From assembly GCF_005893125.1 (NCBI RefSeq), contig NZ_VCJS01000086.1, positions 1 to 50,765 of the forward strand: a DNA stretch of 50,765 nt. Reading direction: 5' to 3'. Position 1 is the stretch's first letter; each line of letters begins with the position of its first letter. Of the stretch, positions 31,400-40,900 are shown in pieces. The DNA comes from Nonomuraea basaltis (GTDB lineage: Bacteria > Actinomycetota > Actinomycetes > Streptosporangiales > Streptosporangiaceae). The notes beneath the pieces are model-generated. The model did no database searches and was not told where the DNA came from. It was given only the letters and a program-made list of their open reading frames with translations. The translations under genes were made by a program, and so were the position numbers.

Positions 31400-32486
31400 G
31401 ATCCGGGTCCCGAAACTGAACAACAACGACTCGGAGTACACGCTGCTGGAGTGGCTGGCGGAGGACGGCGCGCCGGTGCGGCGGGATGACCCGCTGGTGA
31501 CGCTGGAGACGTCGAAGACGGTGGACGAGCTGGTCAGCGAGCAGGACGGGGTGCTCACCCAGTTGTTGCGGACGGGCGCGACGTGCACTCCGGGCCAGCT
31601 GATCGCCCGAGTCGGCCCGGTGCCCGCCGCCCGGCCGGAGCCTGACCCCGATCCTGACCCCGATCCGGACCCCGACCCAGGGCCGGTGCCCGCCGTCGAC
31701 GGGCCGATCATCACGGCGCCGGCGCGCGCGTTGCTGGACGAGCTCGGCCTCGACCCCGCGCTGGTGGCCGGGCTGGACGTCAAGGTGGTACGGCGAACCG
31801 ACGTGGAACGGCTCGCCGCCGCCGAAATGTCCACCGGCAGTGGGCAGCCCCGTACGCTGTCCCACCACCAGCGCGCGGTCGGCCGGACCGTGACCCTTTC
31901 GCACCAGACCATCCCCGCCGGATACACCGCAATAAAGGTGGACGTCACGCCCGCTCTGACGACGGCCCGGACCCTGACCAGACGACTACGCAGGCTGGTC
32001 GGCCTCCCTGACCTGCTCATCGCCGCCGTCGCTCAACTGCACGACGACTTCCCGATGTTCTTCGCCGAGCTCATCGACGACCGGACCGTCCGCATCCCCG
32101 ATCAGCCACGCGTAGGCGTGACGATCGACATGGGAACCGGCCTCTACGTGCCGGTGATCCGTGACCGCCTGGCCGTGCCGGACATCGCCGAGCGCCTGGC
32201 CGAATTCCGCAAGCTCGCTCAGCACGGCGGCTTCAGCGAAGAGCACCTCACGGGCGGGAACATCGTCGTCACCCTCCATCACGACGCCGACATCATCATG
32301 GCCATCCCGATCATCTTCCCCGGCCAGGCCTGCGCCATCGCCCTCACCTCACCACAGCCCGAAGGCGAGCGCACGGTGGCGGCGATCGGCCTGGCCTACG
32401 ACCACAGGATGATCAATGGCAGGGAGGTCGTCCTGTTCCTTCAGGCGCTGAAGGAGACCCTAGAGCGTCCGTCCGAGGGCCTGTAG
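31392..32486 (+). CDS. 2-oxoacid dehydrogenase E2 component (dihydrolipoamide acyltransferase)
   Basis: Acyltransferase of 364 residues. Domains: lipoyl domain (residues 1-78; lipoylated Lys in LETSKTVDE); an acidic Pro-Asp repeat linker (about 82-97); peripheral-subunit-binding domain (ITAPARALLDELGLDPALVA); catalytic domain from about 155 with TIDMGTGLYVPVI and the active-site segment DHRMINGREV. The Asn in place of Asp after DHRxx is a known natural variant. It should move the acyl group from lipoyl to CoA or possibly directly to a carrier protein. No E3 (dihydrolipoamide dehydrogenase) gene is in the window, so a housekeeping E3 would be used. Its 3' end overlaps the 3' end of the oppositely transcribed NRPS-MFS gene by 27 bp. 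Confidence 0.92.
   Translation: MGEIRVPKLNNNDSEYTLLEWLAEDGAPVRRDDPLVTLETSKTVDELVSEQDGVLTQLLRTGATCTPGQLIARVGPVPAARPEPDPDPDPDPDPDPGPVPAVDGPIITAPARALLDELGLDPALVAGLDVKVVRRTDVERLAAAEMSTGSGQPRTLSHHQRAVGRTVTLSHQTIPAGYTAIKVDVTPALTTARTLTRRLRRLVGLPDLLIAAVAQLHDDFPMFFAELIDDRTVRIPDQPRVGVTIDMGTGLYVPVIRDRLAVPDIAERLAEFRKLAQHGGFSEEHLTGGNIVVTLHHDADIIMAIPIIFPGQACAIALTSPQPEGERTVAAIGLAYDHRMINGREVVLFLQALKETLERPSEGL
31641..31676 (+). repeat. 12-bp tandem repeat encoding Pro-Asp linker
   Basis: Two identical units CCTGACCCCGAT followed by one variant unit, in frame in the E2 gene. They encode alternating Pro and Asp between the lipoyl and binding domains. Copy number could vary without breaking the frame. Confidence 0.85.
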
Positions 32487-35400
32487 CCCGACGAGGTCGT
32501 CCGGGGTCGCGTCGGCGCTCCTGTCGAGCAGCCCGGGCAGCCTCGACCGCAGCGCCACCACCGCCAGCACCGCCATCGCCATGGCGAACAGCAGGTACAT
32601 CAGCCCCACCCCGCGCCCGGCGCCCGTCCCGATGAGCGCTCCGACGGTCGGCGCGAGCGACCCGTCAGGGGCGAGCAGCGGATCGAACACCGCAGCGCCG
32701 TACGGCGCCACGAGCCCGAAGCCGAGCGGCAGTGTGGACCAGGCGATCAGCGTGTTCAGCGCGAACACCCGCCCATGGAACCGCTGCGGTACCTTGACCT
32801 GCACGATCGTGGCATAGATGCCGTTCAGCAGCGTCACCCAGAGCGACATCCCGAACGCCCCGATCCCGATCGTCACCAGGTCCGCCCGCAACCCCGTCAC
32901 CAGGCAGAACACCGCCAGCGCCAGCGTGCACCACAGCACCGCCCGCATCCGTCCCCGCCTCGGGCCGCCCCAGGCCGTCATGGTCAGACCGCCGAGGAAG
33001 ACCCCCAGGCCGGACACGAACGAGATCCGGCCCACGTCCGCCAGCGTGCCGAAGGAGAGCACCAACGGCGAGATCAGCAGGAACAGGGGCGACAGGAAGA
33101 TGTTCAGCACCGCGAAGTACAGGAGCATCTGGCGGAACCCCTGGTTCCGCCAGGAGTAGCGGAACCCGGCTGTCATCTCCGCCAGCACCGGCTCCTTCCG
33201 GCGCCAGGCCATCGCGGCGGGGAAGCGCACCAGCGACGTCACCACGATCGCGAACGCGTAACTGGCCACGTCGAGCACGAGTATCCCCTCCAGCCCGATC
33301 GCGGCCATCAGCCCGACGGCTGCGAGGGGGACGAGCAGCTGCGTCATGCCACCGGCCATCTGGACGATGCCGTTGGCGTGCCCGAGATAACGCTTGGGGA
33401 CGAGTTGTGGCACGGCCGAGGTGTAGGCCAGCCGCTGGAACGTGAGCGCCACGGACAGAACCGCGAGGAGGGGGTAGACGTGCCAGGTCTGCAGGTTCCC
33501 CGTCCAGAGAAGTGTCCCGAAGACGAGCTGGGTGCCGACGGCGGCGGCGTCACTGCCGAGCATGACGGCCCGCCGGTTCCCCCGGTCGACGATCGCGCCC
33601 GCCAGCGGGGCCGCCACCATCCCCGGGACCAGCCCGATCACGGAGAGCAAGGCGAACTGCGCCAACGAGCCCGTGGTCAGATAGATCCAGATGGGGATGG
33701 CGAACCCGGTCAGCGCTGACCCCAGGAGAGACACCAACTGACCGGTGGCGACGGCCATGAACCGCTTCATGCTCGGCTGCGGCCCGGTCGCGGCGGCCCG
33801 CGCCCCGGCCCGCGACACCTCCCGCACCCGCCAACTGACCCCACCTATGGCCTCTGGACCCGCCTCTGGTGCTGTGACCGGGTCTGTGACCGGGTCTGAG
33901 TCCGGCTCACTCGGTTCGACGGCGAGGTGTTCGATGGCGGGGTGAGTGCGGGTGACGATCTCGGCGAGCTCAGCCGCTCGATATTTCACGAAAAAGTGCC
34001 CAGCCTCGTCCAACTCCACCACGGCGGCCGTAGGCGTGAGGAAGTGCCACTCGCGATACCGCTCTTCGAAGTACTCGGTCGCCGGGTCGTGCTCTCCCGC
34101 CACACTGATGATCGGCGCCCGCAACCGCTCCACCGAGCTCTCGAACAGCCCGGTGAAATACTCCTCCGCGGCCTCGCTGTCGCGCCGCATGTTCTTGATG
34201 ATGTGCCGAGCTTGCCCCGGCTCCAGGTCGCCCATGTCGAGACCCATGGACGTCAGCCAGTTGACATAGCTGCGGTCGCTCCGCAGGAACTCGCGCCTGG
34301 CCAGCTTGGACAGCGCCGCCATGGGCCCGTTCCCCGGGCGGGCGAACGGGAAGATCGCCCCGATGTACACCGCTTCGAGCTCGCGCCCCGCTGCCTCCAG
34401 CCGCCGCGCGATCTCGACGATCAGGGCCGACCCCACGCCGCAGTGCCCGTACAACGCGACGGGCCCGTGCACCTTCTCCTGGATCTCGCTCACGCACCTG
34501 CTCGCCACCTCGTCCAGCGGCAGCCGCTCCTCATCCAGGCCGACATCATGCCCAGGGATGGCGAGCGACCACAGGGCGTACGTCTCCGGCAGGGCATCTG
34601 CCAGCGGCTGATAGACCACCGCCGCGCCTCCGCCGTACGGCACGCACACATACGTGAGCTCAGGAGGAGCGGCACGGCGAGGCGTCAGCTCGTGCAGGAG
34701 CCCCCGCGACGCGGTAGCGGTGCCGTCGACCAGCGCGGCCAACTCGCGGATGGTCGGGTGCTTGAACAGGTCCACCACGGCGATGGGCGCCGCGTCGGGT
34801 GGCAACACCCTGCGTAGCCTGGCCACCACCTTGATCGCCAGCAGGGAGTGTCCGCCGACGTCGAAGAAGTCGTCATCGACCCCGATGGCCGCGCCGTCAG
34901 GGGTGGCCACGTCGAGTACCTCGGCCCAGACCGCGGCGACCAGGCGCTCCGCCTCCGTGGCCGGCGCGATGCGCTCGCCCGCTTCCGCCCGTTCCACCGA
35001 TGACGTGGGGGCGGGGAGGCGGCGCCGGTCCACCTTGCCGTTGGCCGTCAAAGGCAGCTGGGGGAGGGGGACGAAGAGGCTGGGGATCATGTACGCGGGC
35101 AGGGTTTCGGCGAGATGGGCGCGCAGGCGTACCGGATCCGGCTCGCCGACCACGTACGCCACCAGCTGGGTCTGGGTGCCGGAGCCGTGGGTGGTGACCA
35201 CGCACTCGGTCACGTCCGGGTGACGGGAGAGGTGGGTCTCGATCTCACCCAGTTCGATGCGGTAGCCGCGAATCTTCACCTGTGCGTCGGCGCGGCCGAG
35301 GAACTCGATCGTGCCGTCCGGGGCGTAGCGGCCCAGATCCCCCGTCCGGTAGAGGTGCTCGCCGGTGCGCGGGTGGGGGATGAAGGCGGCGGCGGTTCGG

Positions 35401-37910
35401 TCTGGTTCGCGCCAGTAGCCGGTGGCCACGCCCGCTCCGCCGATGTAGAGGTCGCCGGGCACGCCCACGGGCACGTCGCACAGGCCGCGGTCCAGGATGT
35501 GGAAGGACTGGTTGGCCAGCGGGCGGCCATAGGGGATGGACGACCACCCCGGGTCCACCTCGCCGATCGGGTGGAAGATGGACCAGATCGAACCTTCGGT
35601 GGCGCCGCCCAGACTGATGATCTCCGCCTCCGGGGCCAGGGCGCGGATCCGGTCGGGGAGGGTCAGCGGGATCCAGTCGCCTGACATCATCACCAGGCGC
35701 AGCGAGCTCAGGTCGGTGCCTTCGTGCTCGGCGTGGTCGACCAGGAGCTCCATGAGGGCGGGGACCGAGTTCCACACGGTGACGCGGTGCTCGGTGACCA
35801 GGCGGGCCCAGGCGGCGGGGTCCTTGTCGGCCGACGGCTCGCCCATGACGAGGGTCGCCCCGGCTGCCAGGGCGCCGTAGATGTCGTACACGGAGAGGTC
35901 GAAGCTCAGGGCCGACAAGGCGAGGACCCGGTCGGCGGGTCCGACGCGGAACCTGTGGTTGATGTCGCGGATGGTGTTGAGTGCGGCTTGGTGCTCGATC
36001 ATCACGCCTTTCGGCGCGCCGGTCGAGCCCGACGTGAAGATCACGTAGGCGAGGTCGTCGGGCGACGCCGGACACTCGGGGTGCGCGCTGTCCGCCGGGG
36101 ATGCGGTGGGGCAGGTCACTGTCACGCGGGTCACGTCGGCGGGCCAGGTCAGGTCCAGCCGCGGCTGGGTCACCGCGACGCGGCACTCGCCGCGTGCCAT
36201 CAGCTCGAAGCGTCGCTGGTCCGGCAGATCCGCGTCGATCGGCAGGTACGCCGCTCCGGCCTTGCCGATGGCCAGCACCGCGACCACCTGCTCCCACCCT
36301 CGCTCCATCACGACCGCGACCAGTTCTCCACGGCCCACGCCCGCTGACGTCAGCTCGGCGGCCAGCAGCCCGGCCCGCCGGTCCAGCTCCGCGTACGTGA
36401 TCTCGCCGCCCGGGTGGGTCACCGCGACAGCATCAGGCGCGTACGGCACCCGCTCTTCGAACGGGCGGTGCAACAGGTCGGCCGCGCCGAGGTCGAGCCC
36501 TGTGTCGTTCCACCGCTCCCGTTCCGCCCGTTCCGGAGCCGTGAGCAGCTCGATCGTGGAGACGGGGGCCGACGGGTCGGCCGCGATCCCGTCGAGCATG
36601 GCGCTGAGATGCCCGGCCATGCGCGAGATCCGCTCGGCCGAGAACAGTGCGACGTTGTAGACGAACAGGAACGAACCATCGCCGCCGGTGTACAGCTCCA
36701 GATCGAATCGGGTGGCCCACACTCCCGGCGAGAAACCTTCGACGGCCAGCTCGCCGGGGGATGACGGCTCGCCGCCGTAGTTCTGCATCGCGAACAGGAC
36801 CTGGAACAGCGGCGATCGTGACACCTCCCGCGGCACGTTCAGCTTCGAGACCAGCCGCTCGAACGACAGCTCCTGATGCGCGTAGGCGTCCATGGACATG
36901 TCCCGCACCCGGTGCGTCAACTCCAGGAACGACGGATCGCCCGACAGATCCACCCGCATGGCGAGCATGTTGATGAAGCAGCCGACGAGCCCGTCCAGCT
37001 CCGGCAGCGACCGCCCGGCCACGGGGGAGCCCACCGCCACGTCCTCCTGCCCGGCGTAGCGGCCGAGCAGCGCCGCGAAAGCTGCCAGCAGCACCATGTA
37101 CGGCGTGGCGCCGTGCTCCCGCCCGAGCCGCTCCAGCCGCGTGACCAGAGCGGGGTTCACGGCGAAATGGTGTGCCGCACCGCGGTAGGTCAGCTCGGGC
37201 GGCCGGGGGAAGTCCGTGGGCAGCTCGAGTGGTGGCAGGCCGGCCAGCCGCTCCCGCCAGTAGGCCACGTCGTCCGCGTCGCCGGGCCGCTCGCGCTGCC
37301 AGGCGGCGAAGTCCCCGTAGGTGATGGGCAGTTCGGGCAGCGGATCCCGGTCGTAGCAGGTCAGGATCTCGCGGAGCAGGATGTTCGCGGACCAGCCGTC
37401 GGCTGCGATGTGGTGTACGGCGATGGCCAGCACGTGATCGTCGGCCGCCAGCCGTACCAGCAGGGCTTTGATCACCGGCCCGGTCACCAGGTCGAACGGC
37501 TCGGCGAGGAAGCGGTCGGCCAGAGCCCGCGCCTCGTCGGTGGAGCCCCCAGCGGGGCAGGTGAGGTCGGCGATGGTGAGCGGGACCGTGACGGCGGCCG
37601 AGACCGTCACCGCGGGCTGCCCGTCGTCACCGACCGGGAAGCGGGTCCTCAACGGCTGGTGGCGGGCGGCGACCCGGTTCAGTGCGTCGCCCAGCAGGTC
37701 TGCGGAGAGCGGGCCGCGCAGGCGCCGTACGAACGGGATCGTGTGCGCGGGGTTGCCCGGCGCGTACTGCTCCATGAACCACAGCCGCTCCTGGGCGTAG
37801 GACAGCGGCGGCGCCTGCCCTTCCCGCAGCGCCGGAATCGTCGCTGTGCTCTTGCGCCGCCGCAACCGCTGGGTCAGCAGCGCCCGCTGGGCCTCGGTCA
37901 GCTCGGTCAC
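32460..37910 (-). CDS. Terminal NRPS C-A(Cys)-T-TE fused to MFS exporter
   Basis: Single protein of 1816 residues. Order: condensation domain with intact HHIAADG near residue 170 (not a Cyc DxxxxD motif); adenylation domain with VIFTSGSTGAPKG near 627 and pocket D L Y N M S L I W, the classical cysteine code, with the GGATEGSIW segment typical of Cys domains; carrier FFDVGGHSLLA near 1022; thioesterase near 1100-1340 whose elbow reads YGHCGVG, i.e. Cys in place of Ser, with GEHDPATEY and AGHFF supplying Asp and His. After an acidic Ser/Pro/Asp linker, an MFS transporter of about 420 residues (from 1385; EntS-like multi-drug family, many hydrophobic helices such as LVSLLGSALTGFAIPIWIYL) ends the chain. 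GTG start at 37910 overlaps the previous stop. It should release the peptide after Cys and possibly export it. The fused architecture is unusual. Confidence 0.94.
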   Translation of the reverse strand: MTELTEAQRALLTQRLRRRKSTATIPALREGQAPPLSYAQERLWFMEQYAPGNPAHTIPFVRRLRGPLSADLLGDALNRVAARHQPLRTRFPVGDDGQPAVTVSAAVTVPLTIADLTCPAGGSTDEARALADRFLAEPFDLVTGPVIKALLVRLAADDHVLAIAVHHIAADGWSANILLREILTCYDRDPLPELPITYGDFAAWQRERPGDADDVAYWRERLAGLPPLELPTDFPRPPELTYRGAAHHFAVNPALVTRLERLGREHGATPYMVLLAAFAALLGRYAGQEDVAVGSPVAGRSLPELDGLVGCFINMLAMRVDLSGDPSFLELTHRVRDMSMDAYAHQELSFERLVSKLNVPREVSRSPLFQVLFAMQNYGGEPSSPGELAVEGFSPGVWATRFDLELYTGGDGSFLFVYNVALFSAERISRMAGHLSAMLDGIAADPSAPVSTIELLTAPERAERERWNDTGLDLGAADLLHRPFEERVPYAPDAVAVTHPGGEITYAELDRRAGLLAAELTSAGVGRGELVAVVMERGWEQVVAVLAIGKAGAAYLPIDADLPDQRRFELMARGECRVAVTQPRLDLTWPADVTRVTVTCPTASPADSAHPECPASPDDLAYVIFTSGSTGAPKGVMIEHQAALNTIRDINHRFRVGPADRVLALSALSFDLSVYDIYGALAAGATLVMGEPSADKDPAAWARLVTEHRVTVWNSVPALMELLVDHAEHEGTDLSSLRLVMMSGDWIPLTLPDRIRALAPEAEIISLGGATEGSIWSIFHPIGEVDPGWSSIPYGRPLANQSFHILDRGLCDVPVGVPGDLYIGGAGVATGYWREPDRTAAAFIPHPRTGEHLYRTGDLGRYAPDGTIEFLGRADAQVKIRGYRIELGEIETHLSRHPDVTECVVTTHGSGTQTQLVAYVVGEPDPVRLRAHLAETLPAYMIPSLFVPLPQLPLTANGKVDRRRLPAPTSSVERAEAGERIAPATEAERLVAAVWAEVLDVATPDGAAIGVDDDFFDVGGHSLLAIKVVARLRRVLPPDAAPIAVVDLFKHPTIRELAALVDGTATASRGLLHELTPRRAAPPELTYVCVPYGGGAAVVYQPLADALPETYALWSLAIPGHDVGLDEERLPLDEVASRCVSEIQEKVHGPVALYGHCGVGSALIVEIARRLEAAGRELEAVYIGAIFPFARPGNGPMAALSKLARREFLRSDRSYVNWLTSMGLDMGDLEPGQARHIIKNMRRDSEAAEEYFTGLFESSVERLRAPIISVAGEHDPATEYFEERYREWHFLTPTAAVVELDEAGHFFVKYRAAELAEIVTRTHPAIEHLAVEPSEPDSDPVTDPVTAPEAGPEAIGGVSWRVREVSRAGARAAATGPQPSMKRFMAVATGQLVSLLGSALTGFAIPIWIYLTTGSLAQFALLSVIGLVPGMVAAPLAGAIVDRGNRRAVMLGSDAAAVGTQLVFGTLLWTGNLQTWHVYPLLAVLSVALTFQRLAYTSAVPQLVPKRYLGHANGIVQMAGGMTQLLVPLAAVGLMAAIGLEGILVLDVASYAFAIVVTSLVRFPAAMAWRRKEPVLAEMTAGFRYSWRNQGFRQMLLYFAVLNIFLSPLFLLISPLVLSFGTLADVGRISFVSGLGVFLGGLTMTAWGGPRRGRMRAVLWCTLALAVFCLVTGLRADLVTIGIGAFGMSLWVTLLNGIYATIVQVKVPQRFHGRVFALNTLIAWSTLPLGFGLVAPYGAAVFDPLLAPDGSLAPTVGALIGTGAGRGVGLMYLLFAMAMAVLAVVALRSRLPGLLDRSADATPDDLVGLQALGRTL

Positions 37911-40900
37911 GCCGTGTCCTCCGGATCCAGCATGCTCAGCGCCTGTTCGTCGGACAGCCCGGCCACCTCCGTCAGCAACGCCTCCTCGACGGCGCGCGCC
38001 AGTTCGGCGACGGTCCGGCGGGCGAACAGCGTACGGATCGGCAGGTCCACACCCGCGATCGCCCGGAGCCGGGCCGCCACTCTGATGGCGAGCAGCGAGT
38101 GCCCGCCGAGCGTGAAGAAGTCGTCGAACGCGCCCACCTTGTCCGCGCCGAGCACCTCGGCCCAGACGTCGGCGACCAGCTCCTCCGCGTCCGAACGCGG
38201 CGGCGTGGCCTCCTGGCCCGCGGCGCGGCCCGGCTCCGGCAGCGCGCCGCGGTCGAGCTTGCCGTTCGCGGTGAGCGGCAGCGCGTCGAGTACGACCCAG
38301 CGAGTGGGGACCATGTACGGCGGAAGCCGCCCGGCCACATGGTGGGCCAGTTCGGCCACCTCGCCCACCACATAGGCGACGAGCTCGCCGTCCCTGGCGA
38401 CCACCGCGGCCTGCCGCACGTCCGGATGCGTGCGCAGGCAGTGCTCGACCTCACCCGGTTCGATGCGGAAGCCCCGCACCTTGACCTGCTCGTCCATCCG
38501 CCCGAGGAACTCCAGCAGACCGTTGGGGCGCAGCCGGACCCGGTCGCCGGTGCGGAAGTACCGGCCGCCGTCGGGGAGCCGGACGAAGCGCTGGGCCGTG
38601 AGCTCCGGCAGTCCGAGATAGCCGCGGGCGACACCCGGCCCGCCGATGTACAGCTCACCGGGCGCGCCGGGCGGTGTGGGCGCGCCGTGGGCGTCGAGGA
38701 CGCGGATCGTGGTGGCCTGGATCGGGCGGCCGATCGGCGGGTGCGGATCGTCGCCGTAGGTCGTCCGTGCCGACGCGCCGCCGGGGCCGCCCGCCAGGTC
38801 GGCGGCGGTCGCGACGATCGTGGTCTCGGTGGGGCCGTACGTGTTGACCAGCCGCACCCGATCGCCGAAACGCCGCCGCCAACGGGCCAGCGCGGTGGCG
38901 TGCACCTGTTCGCCGCCGATGACGACCAGGCGCAGGGCAGCCGGCCAGGCGATCTCGTCGATCAGGTCCACGAGCTGGTGGAAGTACGCCGTCGGGAGAT
39001 CGAGCACGGTGATGCCGGGACGTTCGGCGAGCAGATCGGGGAGGGTGGCGCCGCCGTCGGGGACGAGCACGACCGTGGCGCCTGTGGTCAGCGCCGGGTA
39101 GAGCTCTTCGGCGTGGGTGTCGAAGCTCAAGGAGGCCAGCTGGACCACCTGATCTCGGGGACGCAGGCCGTACTCGCGGCGCATCCACCGGACCCGGGCG
39201 GCCAGGCCGGCGTGCTCGACCGCCACCCCCTTGGGGGTGCCGGTGGAGCCGGAGGTGTAGATGACGTACGCGAGGCCTTCGCCGGGGTCCTGGCCGATGT
39301 GGGGACCGTTCGGGACAGGCCGATCGTGGGGATCCCGGTTCGTGCCGGAGGCGGAAAGGCCGCCTGAGATGCGCAGGCCGTCGGAGACGATCAGGCGGGC
39401 GCCGCTCGTGGTGATCATGTGCTGATGGCGTGCGGCGGGATAGGCGGGGTCGAGGGGCAGGTAGGCGGCTCCGGTGCGCCAGATAGCCAGCATCGCCACC
39501 ACGGCGTCGATCGACCGGCCGAGACGGAGGCCGACCACGTCACCACGCCCCGCGCCGCGCCGCGTCAGTTCGGTGGCCAGCCGGGACACCCGCTCGGCCA
39601 GCTCGCCGTAGGTCACGCTCTCGGACCCGCAGACGACGGCCGGCTCATGGGAGTGGGCGGCGACGGCTTCCGCGATCATCTCCGGCACGTCGGCACCCGG
39701 TACGGCGTTCCCGTCGCCACCCGCCGAAGCGATCAGCTCCGAGTCGGCGGCGGTGAGCATCGGCAGGCTCGACAGGCGGGCATGCCGGTTGTCCGGGTCG
39801 GCTATTCCGCGTAACAGCACCGCGAACCGTTCGGCCAGCCCCGCCACCGTCTCCGGGTCGAACAGCCCCGCGTCGTACCCGAACGCCACCCGCAGCCGCC
39901 CCGGCGCCCGCCAAGCCTCCACCACCAGATCGAACTTGGCCTGACGAAAGCCATCGTCGAAGTACGACATCTCCAGCTCGTCACCGAGCCGATCCTGCTC
40001 CCCGTCCGCTGTCTGGCTGTTCAGCGTCAGCATGGTCTGGAACATCGGCTTCCTGGTGATGTCCCGCTCGATATCCAGATCCGCCAGCAGCCGCTCGAAC
40101 GGCACGTCCTGATGCGCCATCGCGTCCAGCACCGTTCTCCGCGTCCTGGCCAGCAGCTCGTCCAGCGTGGGGTCGCCCGACAGGTCACCGCGCAGCACCA
40201 GCGTGGTGCTGAGATAGCCGACGATCGGCTCCAGTTCCACCCGGTCCCGCCCGGCGGTGGGCGAGCCGACCAGGACGTCCGTCTGACCGGTGTGCCGCGC
40301 CAGCAGCACTTGGTACGCCGTCAGCAGCACCATGAACAGCGTGCTGCGCTGCCTCCGCGCCGTCGCGTCCAGCGCCTTGGCCAGATCGTCGGGGATGTCC
40401 AGCAGGTGGAAGTCACCCCGCGTCGGACCTGGTGCGTGCGGCCGGTCGGTGTGCAGCGCCAGCGTGGGCGGGTCGGCGAGCCGTTCCCGCCAGTACTCCA
40501 GCGCCGCGGTCCCGTCCTGCTCCCGCTGCCACCGCGCGACATCCCCGTGCTGGACGACCAGCGGCGCCAGGCCCCCCGCCCCGCTGGCCAGGGACTCGCT
40601 CGACAGGGCCTCGGCGTACAGGGCGGCCAGGTCGTTCAGGAGGACGGTGATCGACCAGCCGTCGGCGATGATGTGGTGGAGCACCACGCACAGCACGTGA
40701 TCGTCGCCACCCAGACGGATCAGCGTGATCCGGAGCGGCGGCGCCGTACCGAGGTCCATGGGGGCATTGGTGCGGGCGGCGACCCACGTGCGGGCCTCCG
40801 CCTCGTCACGCGCGTCGAGCCGTTCGACGGCGGCGGGCGCGGCGTGCTCGACGACGGCGACCGGCCGCCCGTCCACCTCGGGAAAGCGCGTGCGCAGCGA

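Noticed and set aside
31641..31676. CRISPR-like or regulatory repeat
   Set aside because: The repeats are in frame, adjacent without spacers, and encode a flexible Pro-Asp linker.
37380..37420. Heterocyclisation (Cyc) domain before the Cys A domain
   Set aside because: The motif is HHIAADG, a normal condensation motif, not DxxxxD. No thiazoline formation is predicted.
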